50,107 bases of DNA, taken from positions 1 to 50,107 of the forward strand of contig CACZPK010000148.1 of assembly GCA_902783035.1 (NCBI GenBank). Direction: 5' to 3'. Below the pieces are notes generated by a model. That model saw only the letters and a list, made by a program, of their open reading frames with translations, ran no database searches and had not been told where the DNA came from. Shown piece by piece: positions 1 through 9,100 of this stretch. Each line of letters starts with the position of its first letter. Position 1 is the stretch's first letter. Origin of the DNA: Oscillospiraceae bacterium (GTDB lineage: Bacteria > Bacillota > Clostridia > Oscillospirales > Oscillospiraceae). The translations under genes and the position numbers were made by a program.

Positions 1-171
1 CAGTTCAATGCTGTTCTTAACCGACAGATATTCTGCCTCATAGAACTCCTGCATGGCGCCGCTCACGCTGTTGAGCATGATGATTGCTACGATACTGGTC
101 GCGATCATCAGCCCGACAATAATCAGGTAGGAGACGATCAGGCGCGTACTGATCTTCATGTTCTTAAACAT
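1..171 (-). CDS. Methyl-accepting chemotaxis protein, N-terminus (cut by window edge)
   Basis: Only the first 57 codons are present; the gene runs off the left edge. Translation begins MFKNMKISTRLIVSYLIIVG, a short basic cytoplasmic start followed by a hydrophobic helix (about residues 11-33), then the beginning of a ligand domain (SGAMQEFYEAEYLSVKNSIEL). This is the usual opening of a four-helix-bundle chemoreceptor, which sits in the inner membrane and signals to CheA through CheW. The ATG at 169-171 is preceded by AAGGGGA at SD distance. It has its own promoter and is separated from the repeat protein upstream by 120 bases. The signalling hairpin that would prove the assignment lies outside the window; a sensor kinase with a similar N-terminus is the alternative. 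Confidence 0.8.
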   Translation of the reverse strand, partial: MFKNMKISTRLIVSYLIIVGLMIATSIVAIIMLNSVSGAMQEFYEAEYLSVKNSIEL

Positions 172-225
172 ATGCCATTTCCCCTTCACTAAAATTATGT
201 GCGCATACGGTAATGCTTGTTCGTT

Positions 226-254
226 ATTATATCGTAAAATAGCGTCGCGGTCAA
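226..254 (-). promoter_or_regulatory. Sigma-A promoter of the chemoreceptor gene
   Basis: On the minus strand TTGACC (254-249), a 17-base spacer and a perfect TATAAT (231-226) lie about 55 bases before the start codon at 171. The receptor is therefore probably transcribed by the housekeeping sigma factor. I see no sigma-D box here. Confidence 0.8.
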
Positions 255-291
255 TAGAATCATCGCGGAAACCGCCAAAAAAAGTGCCGAT

Positions 292-1512
292 TCAGCCATC
301 CAAACCAATGACGGAAGGATTAAGCTCCGTGATGACGCCGCCGCCATCATCCCGGAACACTTTTCGGCCGTCCGGGCTGAGCAAAAACCGCCCCGCGAAG
401 TCGTTCGTTCCGGCGCTGGCATTCTCGCTGTAGACCATGATCTCACGGCACAGCAGCCCGTCGACCTTGGTCGTGCGTCCGGTCGCATAGTAACGGTATT
501 CCGACATGCTCTCGCCTGCAAGGCCGAGGCTGGCGGGTGAAAAGGCGGAAAACCGGCTGATCGACTGCGAGGTGTTCATCGGCTCCGGTCGCGACGGCTC
601 CGTGGTGGTCGTCTCCTGTTTGGGCGGCAAATCGTCCGGGTTCGGCAGCAGTTCATCGTCGGGCGGAACGGGTTCCTCGATCTCCTCCGGCTCCGGAGGC
701 TCTTTTTTCGCCCACGGCTTGAGGATCAGCAGCACTGCAACCACCGCAACCAGAACCACCGCGGGGATAATGATGAGCAAAAGCGGCGGTTTCTTTTTTC
801 CGCCTCCCTCGCCGTCTTCTCCGCCTCCGCCCTTTGGCTTCCTGGGCTTTTTGGGTTTTTTGGGCTTTTTGGGCTTTTTTTCCTTTTTAGGTTTCTTTTT
901 CTTGCCCTTTTTGCCGCCCTCATCCTCCGGCCATGCGGGTGGAGCCGCAGCCGCCCACGCTTCCGCGCTGCCGGGTCCGGGTCCCCATGCTTCCGCGCCA
1001 CCGCCTCCGGAGCCGGGCCAGCTGTCCGTGCTGTCTGCGGGGCCCCAGCCCTCCGGGCCGGCGCCGCCTGCCACGTCATCGGGAGACGGCCATTCGGCGG
1101 GAGCGTCCGTGGTGCCCCAGCCGTCCGTGCCGCCGGCCGCCTCATCGGTCGCAGGCCACGCATCGGCGGGTGCCGCGTCTCCCCAGCCGCCGGCGCCACC
1201 GGCCGCCTCATCCGCCGTAGGCCATGCATCGGCAGGCGCCGCATCTCCCCAACCGTCGGCGCCCGCGGCCGTCTCATCGGTCGCGGGCCATGCATCGGCA
1301 GGTGCCGCATCTCCCCAGCCTTCCGCACCCGCAGGTGGCGGAACAGCGTCCGTTGCGGCAGGCCAGGCATCTGCGCCCGCGCCGCCGGCCGCCGGGTCGG
1401 GACTCGGCCACGCCTGCGGATCGGGCGGTGCCGGGGGCTTGCCTTTTTTGGCTTTGCCCCCCGGTCTTCGCCGGAATATGTTAAAAATGTCCTTCAACGC
1501 CATCTTTTTCAC
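292..1512 (-). CDS. Low-complexity Trp/Pro/Ala repeat protein with Lys-rich tract and one TM helix
   Basis: I do not recognise a family. In order (numbered from the GTG at 1512): a short basic start; residues about 34-195 made of roughly 22-residue repeats of the form WGDAAPADAWPATDEAAGG, each with two Trp; a Lys/Pro tract (201-227) of KKPKKP steps; a Gly/Glu patch; one hydrophobic helix (244-264); a Glu/Pro linker; and a C-terminal region of about 100 residues that looks folded (SEYRYYATGRTTKVDG and onward). The positive-inside rule puts the repeats in the cytoplasm and the C-terminus outside. The GTG start overlaps the FtsA-like stop codon (GTGA); the ATG at 1503 is an alternative start. 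It is the last gene of the ATPase/FtsA-like operon, so a role as membrane partner of those proteins is an inference. Confidence 0.75.
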   Translation of the reverse strand: MKKMALKDIFNIFRRRPGGKAKKGKPPAPPDPQAWPSPDPAAGGAGADAWPAATDAVPPPAGAEGWGDAAPADAWPATDETAAGADGWGDAAPADAWPTADEAAGGAGGWGDAAPADAWPATDEAAGGTDGWGTTDAPAEWPSPDDVAGGAGPEGWGPADSTDSWPGSGGGGAEAWGPGPGSAEAWAAAAPPAWPEDEGGKKGKKKKPKKEKKPKKPKKPKKPRKPKGGGGEDGEGGGKKKPPLLLIIIPAVVLVAVVAVLLILKPWAKKEPPEPEEIEEPVPPDDELLPNPDDLPPKQETTTTEPSRPEPMNTSQSISRFSAFSPASLGLAGESMSEYRYYATGRTTKVDGLLCREIMVYSENASAGTNDFAGRFLLSPDGRKVFRDDGGGVITELNPSVIGLDG

Positions 1513-3392
1513 CGAATCGACACAACATCATGATCGACCAGCACCTGGCTGAACTGCCCGGGCAGGCCGTTGACCTGTAATTCAACGGGTTTGTCGAGAT
1601 GGTTGAAATCAATGCCGGAAAACTCCAGCATGTCCATCAGATAATACGGCTCGCCGCTGGGCTTGCCGGGAAGCATGATGGGCGTGTCGTTGAGCGTAAT
1701 GCTCAGCGGAACAAGTGTCGGTGCGGGCGCCGGTTTTTCCTCTTCGGCCTCCGCAATCTCTTCTTCATCCTCGTCGATCTCCGCCACACGGCCGCTGACG
1801 CTGCCCAGCTCGTCGATCCACACGTCGTCGCCGGTGTGGATGGGCTGGTCAAGCGGTGCCGCCGCGCCGTTGATCGTTGCCACGCCGCTGTAGCGCCTGC
1901 CGACAAAATCGGCCAGTGTCTTCGCCGCGTCCGCGCCCTGACGGGCGGGCGTAAAGCTGATGCTGTCCCCCGCGTGGACGACGTCGGTCAGCTCAGCCGG
2001 CTCGCCGTTGAGCAGGATCACCGGCGGCGTCGCCAGCGAGCCGCGGTAGAACTGCCGCTCGCCGTTGAGCGTAAAGGACAGGTTGGCGCCCGTTCTGCCG
2101 ATGAGGTCAGCGTAATGATAGCCGTTCATCATCAGGATATCGCGCATAATGAGTACGCCGCTGCGGAAGAGCTTCGCCGGCTGGCCGTTGAGCAAAATGA
2201 CATAGCTGTCGTTGATCAGGCCCAGTCCCGCGGAGATCGCGATGCCCAACGGCGTTGCGTACTCAGGGTCGTTGAGATCGTAGTCCTCTGCCCACGCGTT
2301 TTTCTCAAAGTGGTTGCCGGCAATGGCAACGCGCGCTGCCTCGATCTTCAGTTCCTCCGCCACGCGTTCCTTCAGTCCCACCAGTTTGCTGCCGCCGCCT
2401 GCAAGGAAGACCGCGGAAGGCACCTTGCCGTTGAGGTCAAGAATGCGCTTGGAAATCTCACTCGCCAGAGCCTTGACCGCCGGCGCGATCATATCGCGCA
2501 GCTCTTCGGCAGAGGTGTCGTGCGTGATGCCGAGGATGTCGGTATAGCCGACCTTCCCCTTGTCGGACAGCGACATCTTGAGCTTCTCCGCCTGTGAGAA
2601 GTCCACCAGCAGGGCGCGCATCAAAAGCTCCGTGATTTCGTCGCCGGCGATGGTCGCCATCGTATAGCCCACGACGCTGCCGTCGCGGCAGATCGCAATG
2701 TCGGACGTGCCCGCGCCGATGTCGACGAGCACGAGGTTGAGCAGGCGGATATCCGCCGGGATCGCCGCATTGAGCGATGCGATCGGCTCCAGCGTGAGGC
2801 TGGCGACCTCAAGGCCCAGTTTGCCCACCACGGCATAGAGGCTTTCCACGACCTCGCGCGGCAGGAAGGTCACGACGACCTCCGCCTCCAGCACCTTGCC
2901 CGTATGGTCACGGATGCTGGACATGGGATAGCCGTCCAGGCGGTAGGTGGACACCGTGTAGCCCACCATGTAATACTGCTCATGCTGGGTGGCGGACTGC
3001 TCGCGCAGCGTATGCTCCGCCTCGGACACCGCGCCAGCCTCCAGCTGGTTGACAATGTCCTCGGTGATGGTCTGCGTAGCGGGCAGTTCCAGCGTAAAGC
3101 TCGCCGCCTCGGACTTGAGCGCGCGCCCCGCCGCCGCGACGCATACGCGGGCAAGATGGATCTTTGTCCGTTTTTCCAGGCGCGCGATCACCTCGCGGGC
3201 GACCTCCGCAACCTGCTCAATATTTTCAATTTGACCGTCGAGCATTGCGCGCTGGCCGTGATCCTGCTTTTCGATGGCAAGCACATGAAAGCGCCTGCCC
3301 TCCACGACGCCGACAACGCCGATAATGCTGCGGGTACCGATGTCCAACGCAAAGATCACATTATTTTCCTGTTCTTTTTTCACTTCCGCCAT
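1509..3392 (-). CDS. FtsA-like actin-fold protein with extended C-terminus
   Basis: This is a 627-residue member of the FtsA/PilM actin-like ATPase group. Phosphate-1 (FALDIGTRSIIGVV, near residue 15), an SHS2-like insertion, phosphate-2 (VDIGAGTSDIAI) and an adenosine-type motif (VFLAGGGSKLVGL) appear in the expected order. Classical FtsA is about 420 residues; here another 200 or so follow, containing repeated small beta modules (VILLNGEPAEL, VHAGDSISF) and a Glu-rich linker. I see no clear C-terminal amphipathic membrane helix. FtsA anchors FtsZ and PilM organises pili, but with no ftsZ or pil genes adjacent the true partner is unknown. The ATG at 3392 is chosen over the TTG at 3404 because AGGGGG lies 12 bases before it. 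It is preceded by the FtsE-like ATPase gene and overlaps the repeat-protein gene. Confidence 0.8.
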   Translation of the reverse strand: MAEVKKEQENNVIFALDIGTRSIIGVVGVVEGRRFHVLAIEKQDHGQRAMLDGQIENIEQVAEVAREVIARLEKRTKIHLARVCVAAAGRALKSEAASFTLELPATQTITEDIVNQLEAGAVSEAEHTLREQSATQHEQYYMVGYTVSTYRLDGYPMSSIRDHTGKVLEAEVVVTFLPREVVESLYAVVGKLGLEVASLTLEPIASLNAAIPADIRLLNLVLVDIGAGTSDIAICRDGSVVGYTMATIAGDEITELLMRALLVDFSQAEKLKMSLSDKGKVGYTDILGITHDTSAEELRDMIAPAVKALASEISKRILDLNGKVPSAVFLAGGGSKLVGLKERVAEELKIEAARVAIAGNHFEKNAWAEDYDLNDPEYATPLGIAISAGLGLINDSYVILLNGQPAKLFRSGVLIMRDILMMNGYHYADLIGRTGANLSFTLNGERQFYRGSLATPPVILLNGEPAELTDVVHAGDSISFTPARQGADAAKTLADFVGRRYSGVATINGAAAPLDQPIHTGDDVWIDELGSVSGRVAEIDEDEEEIAEAEEEKPAPAPTLVPLSITLNDTPIMLPGKPSGEPYYLMDMLEFSGIDFNHLDKPVELQVNGLPGQFSQVLVDHDVVSIR

Positions 3393-3437
3393 AGCCGCAC
3401 CCAACCCCCTGTTTCTAAAAAAGTGCCCAAGTCCCGT

Positions 3438-4124
3438 TCAGCCCCGCTGCTGGTCGCCAACGACCTTGCCGCGTGCAAGCGTCACAACGCGCTTGCCAAG
3501 CATATTCCCGTAGCTCCCGTCCTCCGTGGTCATGATAACGGTGGTGCCGCGCTTGTTCAGCGCGGTGAGCAGGTGGAGCATGTCCCAAACCGTATCGTCG
3601 TCCGCGCGCTCCGTCAGTTCGTCGAGCACAAGGATCGACGGGCTGCGCCAAATTGCGCGCGCCAATTCCACGCGACGGCATTCGGAACTGCTCAGCTCCG
3701 GGGGATAGCGCTCCTCGCAATCAGGCATTCCGACGAGGGAAAGCGCCTTTTCAATCTTGGGCCAATTGAACAGCTTATCTTTAAGATACTCCAATCTCCC
3801 TGTAGATGCAAGGTTTTTGAACACGGTTTCTGTACGTAAAAGTTCCGACTCCGCCGTGATGACGCCCATGCACGCGCGCAAACGCTCGCTGTCACGCCGT
3901 TTCATATGCGTCAAATCGGCGCCGCCAAGCCAGATCGCACCGCGATCCGGCTCCAGTTCGCCCGCAATCAATTCCAGCAGCGTGGTCTTGCCGGAGCCGC
4001 GCGCACCCGTGACGAACACAAATTCGCCCTGCCGGATCGCCAGATCGACTTCCAGCGTCTCCGACACGCCGCGTCTGCTGTCTTTATATACTTTCGCCAC
4101 ATGGTCCAGACGGATTCCCGGCAT
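3438..4124 (-). CDS. FtsE-like ABC ATPase with degenerate motifs
   Basis: The 228 residues match the ATPase subunit of FtsE/LolD-type ABC transporters. Walker A is GARGSGKT (40-47) and Walker B is ILVLDE (D168, E169). Other motifs are altered: the signature reads LSSSE rather than LSGGE (144-148), the Q-loop reads ITAESELL with no Gln, and the H-loop position reads TTED, giving Glu201 instead of His. ATP binding looks intact but hydrolysis may be weak. No FtsX-like permease is adjacent. The SD GGAGG precedes the ATG. It heads the operon with the FtsA-like and repeat proteins, so a role in a membrane-associated cytoskeletal or cell-wall process is plausible but is inference. It could instead serve an unlinked permease. 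Confidence 0.85.
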   Translation of the reverse strand: MPGIRLDHVAKVYKDSRRGVSETLEVDLAIRQGEFVFVTGARGSGKTTLLELIAGELEPDRGAIWLGGADLTHMKRRDSERLRACMGVITAESELLRTETVFKNLASTGRLEYLKDKLFNWPKIEKALSLVGMPDCEERYPPELSSSECRRVELARAIWRSPSILVLDELTERADDDTVWDMLHLLTALNKRGTTVIMTTEDGSYGNMLGKRVVTLARGKVVGDQQRG

Positions 4125-4138
4125 GGCCGTGCCTCCAC

Positions 4139-4167
4139 TTTACAAAAATTTCGCTGTTTGCTATACT
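4139..4167 (+). promoter_or_regulatory. Sigma-A promoter of the C39-like peptidase gene
   Basis: TTTACA (4139-4144), a 17-base spacer and TATACT (4162-4167) lie 50 bases before the GTG start. On the opposite strand a weaker pair, TTGACG (4199-4194) with N17 and TATTTG (4176-4171), may drive the divergent FtsE-like operon. Confidence 0.7.
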
Positions 4168-4216
4168 ATACAAATACAACCAATCTGCAAAAACGTCAAG
4201 CGGGAGGTGAGGCGTC

Positions 4217-5203
4217 GTGGCAAAAGAACCGAAAAAACATCCGGTCCGGACCTTGTTCGGCCTCCTCCTGCTGGGAGCGATCTGCATCGGCGCCACCGAG
4301 CTGTCCATCGCCCGTCTGGAGGATCCCGTGCTCTACGAATCCGTGACCGCCCCTGCGCGGGAGGCCTATGAGGACGCACGCGTCAAGGCCGAAGCCTACG
4401 CCGCGGAGCGCGCCGCCGAATTGGAGGCGGAGCGCCAGCGCCGGGAAGAAGAACGCAGGCGTCAGGAGCTGGAACGGCTCGGACAGTCGCTGGCGCAGGA
4501 TCACCAGCGTGAGCAGGAACGGCTGTTTGAGCTTGCGGAATTGGATTCGCCGGAGCTGGAGGCCGCACTTGCCGCGCAGTTTGCCAGCGCGCCCACCATT
4601 CGCGAGGAGCTGCTCCACGCCGACCCCACCATTACGGAATTTATCACGGAGAATGGCCATGAGGTGCTCACCGGCGGCAACGTTTCCCTGGTCTACTTCA
4701 ACCAGGGCGACGAAGCGTGGGCCACACAGCGCTTCGGCCCCGATTCGATCGGCGGTTACGGCTGCGGCCCCACCGCGCTGGCGATGGTACTCGCCTCCAC
4801 GGTAGACAAAACCGCCACGCCGGCAAACGTTGCCGCTTGGGCGGCGTCGTCCGGCTACTGTTCGCCGCGCAACGGCTCCACCCTGTCCATCGTCGGCGGT
4901 GCCGCCGCGCACTACGGTCTCGATTACACGCCGCTCGGCGCGCTGGACGCCGACACGCTTTATGCCACGCTTGCCGGCGGCGGCGTTATCGTTGCGCTGA
5001 TGGGTCCCGGGCACTTCACCGGACGCGGGCACTTCATCCTGCTTCACGGCGTCACGCTCTCCGGCGGCATCATCGTCGCCGACCCGAACAGCCGGGACAA
5101 CTCCCTGGCGGTCTGGGACCCTCAGGTCATCGTCAATGAGCTGTCGCGCAGCCGCCACGACGGCGCGCCGCTGTGGCTGCTCAGTGAACCGCTGGCGCTG
5201 TAA
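4217..5203 (+). CDS. Membrane-anchored C39-like cysteine peptidase
   Basis: The 328-residue protein has a signal anchor (about 10-27), a charged coiled coil rich in Glu, Arg and Ala (48-107), and a C-terminal papain-like domain of the Peptidase_C39_2 type. Candidate catalytic residues are Cys183 in GYGCGPTALAMVL, His272 in GHFILLHGV and Asp289 in VADPN. Such domains cleave peptides or act on cell-wall-associated substrates; here the domain would lie outside the membrane on a coiled-coil stalk. The GTG start at 4217 is supported by GGGAGGTGAGG ending four bases before it. It is a single-gene unit, divergent from the FtsE-like operon and closed by a strong terminator. The substrate is unknown. 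Confidence 0.8.
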   Translation: MAKEPKKHPVRTLFGLLLLGAICIGATELSIARLEDPVLYESVTAPAREAYEDARVKAEAYAAERAAELEAERQRREEERRRQELERLGQSLAQDHQREQERLFELAELDSPELEAALAAQFASAPTIREELLHADPTITEFITENGHEVLTGGNVSLVYFNQGDEAWATQRFGPDSIGGYGCGPTALAMVLASTVDKTATPANVAAWAASSGYCSPRNGSTLSIVGGAAAHYGLDYTPLGALDADTLYATLAGGGVIVALMGPGHFTGRGHFILLHGVTLSGGIIVADPNSRDNSLAVWDPQVIVNELSRSRHDGAPLWLLSEPLAL

Positions 5204-5223
5204 CAGCGCCAAAATGCAGTGCA

Positions 5224-5264
5224 CGGAAACCCGCCCCAACTTGGTTGGGGTGGGTTTCCGTTTT
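5224..5264 (+). terminator. Rho-independent terminator, probably bidirectional
   Basis: A 17-bp stem (5224-5240 with 5244-5260, one G-U pair) is followed by TTTT. It closes the peptidase gene and lies 14 bases beyond the 3' end of the converging fliD operon. Confidence 0.85.
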
Positions 5265-5273
5265 AATCGTCAA

Positions 5274-5669
5274 TTATCTGAATTTTTTATAGAAGGATTG
5301 ATTGCCGCCGAGCCGGACGCTCAGCTGCTCGTCCATCGCCATCACCGAATCCAACAGGCGGCGGAACTGTGCCGTCTGCTCGGCAAGCGGCTTTTCCTCC
5401 TCCGTCTCCGGCTCGCCGCCCCGCAGCAGCGTGTGCATGCGGGCAGCCTCTTCCTCCGGCAGTTCCAGCAGATAAGCGCGGATTCCTTCTTCTTGCTCAC
5501 GCAGCGCACGGACAGGCTCCTCGCGCTCCGCAAGGATCATCTCCGCCGAAACGGCGTCGCGCCGCTCCACCGCCTCCGCGATCCGCCGCGTAACGTCCGC
5601 GACCTCGATCAGCTTGATGGTCTGCTGCTTCTTGCGCCCCGTCAGTTCTTCCAGTGTGTTCGTTCCCAT
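5274..5669 (-). CDS. Small helical protein downstream of fliS, FliT/FlgN-like export chaperone
   Basis: The 131-residue protein is almost wholly alpha-helical and charged (Glu/Arg rich, for example AVERRDAVSAEMILAEREEP) and ends in GNQSFYKKFR. Its position, nine bases after fliS and last in the fliD operon, is where FliT occurs in many genomes; FliT holds FliD before export. Sequence similarity to FliT is too weak to judge by eye, and FlgN-type chaperones look alike. I therefore give no gene symbol. Function is inferred from position and helical character. Confidence 0.65.
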   Translation of the reverse strand: MGTNTLEELTGRKKQQTIKLIEVADVTRRIAEAVERRDAVSAEMILAEREEPVRALREQEEGIRAYLLELPEEEAARMHTLLRGGEPETEEEKPLAEQTAQFRRLLDSVMAMDEQLSVRLGGNQSFYKKFR

Positions 5670-5677
5670 GCCTTGCT

Positions 5678-6055
5678 TTACCTTCCCTGTGACGTTGTTT
5701 TTTCCGCAATGCGGAATGTATCCCGGAGATCGGTAATCATCGGGCGGAGCTTGTCCAGTTCCCGTTTGTTGCGCCCGATCATGATCCGGTTGAGATCGTA
5801 GCAGAAGAAGTCGTAAAGCCTGTGCAGCCCCTGACTGACCTCATAGCGGCGGTCAAGCGTATCGTCCAGATAGCGGACGATGTCGATACAGCGCTGGATC
5901 GACGCCTCAAACAACTCATAATCCCTCTGCTCAAGCGCGATATCACCGCGCATCAGGCGTTTGACCAGCTCATCCATCAAAAGGATCAGCAATTCCCCCT
6001 GCGTCATGGTGTTCAGGGACTGTGCCTTATAATTTTGAAGACCTCTAGCATCCAT
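5678..6055 (-). CDS. fliS: Flagellin export chaperone FliS
   Basis: The 125-residue length and helical pattern match FliS. The opening, MDARGLQNYKAQSLNTMTQG, carries the family's Y-x-x-x-x-(V/L)-x-(T/S) element, and the helix ELLILLMDELVKRLMRGDIAL matches the conserved second helix. FliS binds the C-terminus of unfolded flagellin in the cytoplasm and delivers it to the flagellar type III export gate. The gene follows fliD and precedes the FliT-like gene, the usual fliD-fliS-fliT order. The flagellin gene itself is not in the window. The SD is weak (GGGATG). Confidence 0.93.
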   Translation of the reverse strand: MDARGLQNYKAQSLNTMTQGELLILLMDELVKRLMRGDIALEQRDYELFEASIQRCIDIVRYLDDTLDRRYEVSQGLHRLYDFFCYDLNRIMIGRNKRELDKLRPMITDLRDTFRIAEKTTSQGR

Positions 6056-6120
6056 ATAGTTACATCCCGTTCTTTCGAATTATTGGTTCTTCACGCCGCG
6101 CCGCACAGCGCGACGGCCGG

Positions 6121-9100
6121 TCAACCACCCATCAGCCCGGCGAGCATCGAGCTTTGATTGTTCATCGTGTTCATCAGCTTTTCCAACTGGGTAAACTGCT
6201 TGGTGTAGTAGTCGATCTTGTCGCCCAGCTTGCTTTGCCAGTTCGAAATCTGTTTGTTCAACGTGTCGATCCGCGACTGGAGGTTATTGTTGATCAGCGA
6301 AACAGACGAGAGCCTTGTGCCCGCCTTGCGTACCAGAACGCCCGGCGTACCGCTCGAGATCGAGGTATACGTGTTGAGCGTCGACTTAAGTGTCGACATC
6401 AGGCCATTGGTGGCAGAACCGCCGTCTTTCGTCTTGGTGAATGCTGTGCGCACCTTGTCCGGATCAGTTTCCAATGCTTCGCGCAGCTTTTTCTCATCTA
6501 CTTTGAGCGTCGTCACGCCCTCAGAGTAAGCCGTGGTCAGGCCGATGGACTCCAGTGCCATACGATCCGCGCCGTAGGAGGTAAGGGCTTCGCGAAGCTT
6601 GTTATACATCTGGGACAGATCGCTGTCGCCGAACAGGAGACCCGTCTTCGCCTTTTCCTCGTAGGCCTTGACCGCGCTCTCGCTCATGCTGTTTTTATCC
6701 TCTTCGGTCAGCGGCTCGTAATAGGTCGTACCCTTGCTGGAAGACGACGACTTCGCGGGGCGCTGCGTAGCGAAGGCGCTGTGCAGGTCGGTCATCAGCT
6801 TATTGATGTCTTCGGCAAATGTCTTGACAGCCTCCACGATCTTATCCGCATCGGAACTGCTGCTAAAGGTCACCGCATCGGAGGCCTTTTCTGCAACAAA
6901 TGTATCCTTGAGCGTAACATGCATACCGTCCATCTCGATCGTGTTGGACGAGCGCTTGAGGGAGATGGTCTTGCCATTGACGGTTGCTTCCATGATCGCA
7001 TCCTGTCCCTGCTCTTTCACGCCGGTTTCGATGCTGCCAAACAGTTTGCTGAAGGACAGGTTTCCGTTGCTTTCCTTGCCTCGCTGTGCGAAATCATATT
7101 CGGCGATCTTTTCCGCGCTCATCTCTTTTCCGTCTTTATCCAGCAGGGAAAACTTTCCGTTCTGGTATTGGATCTTAACGTCGAGCCGGCTGTTGAGGGT
7201 CTCGATCATCGACCCGAGCGTATCGTCCTTTTTCAAGGACCCGAGACTTGCAGCGTCGTCCAGACCAACAAACATCATGTTTGCTTTGCCCTCGCTGTTC
7301 CACTCGACCGCGTCGCCGAAAAACTTCTCCAGCGTCACGTTCTGCAGCGGATCCGACGTAAAGAGTTTCTGTGCAAGTCCTTCGCCAAATACAATGTCGC
7401 TGCCTTCGCCCGTCTCCCGAGAGGTAAACACAAACTCACGCGTCAAATTGGAATAGCTGACGTTTACGCCTGCGTCGGCATTGGCATTGATCTTGTTGAT
7501 CAGGCTCTCCAGCGTAGTATCTGCGGTGATGCCGCCGATCTTGGCACCGTTGATCTCCAGTCCGTAAACAGCATTACCCTTCTCGTCCATAAGATAACCA
7601 TCCTGAGTAACGCGGTTCCCGTCAGCGTCGTAGTACTCCAGCTTTTCTTCCCGCTGAACTTCTCTGGGAGCGCCGCTGCCCATAATAGCGACGTAGCTGC
7701 TGCCGTCGTCGTTAAGAACATAGCCATCTTTAGAGACTCTCTGTCCCGCGGAGTCGGTATAGTACACGCCCGTAGTATTGCCTTCCTCGTCGGTCGTATA
7801 GTTTTCCGTAATACTGCCCTGGGCCCTTTCAAACATGCGATTGCCATCGTCGTCGATCCGGTAGCCTTCTTCATCCACGCGGTTGCCCGATGCATCCTCA
7901 TACCACATCCCGGCGCTTCTGACGGTCTTTGCAGTAATCTCACTCGGGTCGACCTTGAGTCTGGCATTTTCCTGCAGCCAACTTTCGCCCAAGAGGGTTT
8001 TAAGTGTACTGCTTGTGTTGAAGTAGTTGGATACACCGCTGCCGATGCCAAGTTTTTCGCCCACCTCAGAGGAAGCTTTCAGCATGGAGTTTTCGCTCCC
8101 CGAAAAATCCAGCGCGCCGCCTTTGATGTTGACCGTGACTTTATTTTTGCCGAACTGCTTGTCAATAGACGCCTGCAAATCATTCTTCAGCGCAGTGTTC
8201 ATTGCAGAGTTGACAGCTTCCTCGATGCTCGCCCTATCCTCGTCGCTTGTACTGTCCGCATTCATGAGCGCCAACGCTTCGCTCAGGCTCTTCTGTTCGC
8301 CGTTGATGCTGATCTTTGTTCCCGTCAAATCGCCGATCTTGATCTGCTTTGTTGTGCCATCCAGCGTAATGTCCATCGTTTTGCCGGAAATATACTCCGC
8401 GACGTTGGGTTTACCCACGAGACCGTTTACATTGCTGACGGTAAAGCCGTCGTTGGCAAATTTGTCCGCATTCGATGTTGACGCAGGCTTTGTTGCTCCC
8501 AAGGTTGAAGTAATGTTGCCGCTGACGCTGCTGATGTAAACCTTATTGCCGCTCTTATCAGGGTGGCTGTCATTTTCCGCAAAGGATATCCTATTGCCAT
8601 TAACAGAAACGTTAATCAGCGCCCTCGCCTTTATCGTTCCGACCCCGATTTTGAGATCGACGTCACCCAGTTTCTCTTCGATTGCCTTACAGAGCTTTTG
8701 CATCTTTTGCTCGTCAGTGTCCCCGTCCTCAAAGTCGAAGGTATCCTCATCGGTAAACTTGAGGTCGATGTTGTTGGAACCATATCTGAGCGTTATTGTG
8801 CCGTTCACCATGCCAACGGTCTCCTGCATGTCCCAACTGATCTTGCTGCCTGTTGGGCTGCTTGTGGCTGCGAAGTCCAGTGCGCTGGCAGCAATATTGT
8901 AGCGTGTTGCCGTTGCAAGCTGGCTCACGGAATTGACCTGAATGGTACTCTTTGAAGTGCCGGTAGCGCTGATCGCATCGGCATGCGTACCGTTCGCGGA
9001 AGTGGTGATCGCGTTGTTGAAAAAGGAGTTGCTTGCCAGGTTGGTTGCAGACGTATAGGACGTGTATTTTTGCACAATGTTGTAAGACTGGCCGATCAGG

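Noticed and set aside
830-1400. Short tandem DNA repeats that might be a CRISPR or minisatellite outside a gene.
   Set aside because: The units are multiples of three, keep a coding pattern and have no unique spacers; they encode the 22-residue repeats.
506-1552. A plus-strand frame with Pro/Ser/Gly-rich repeats opposite the Trp-repeat protein.
   Set aside because: The minus-strand frame overlaps the FtsA-like gene by GTGA and contains a TM helix with a flanking positive tract and a folded C-terminus; the plus-strand repeats merely mirror it.
6154-8481. A 775-codon plus-strand frame inside fliD.
   Set aside because: It is antisense to conserved FliD sequence, with no SD and no domain.
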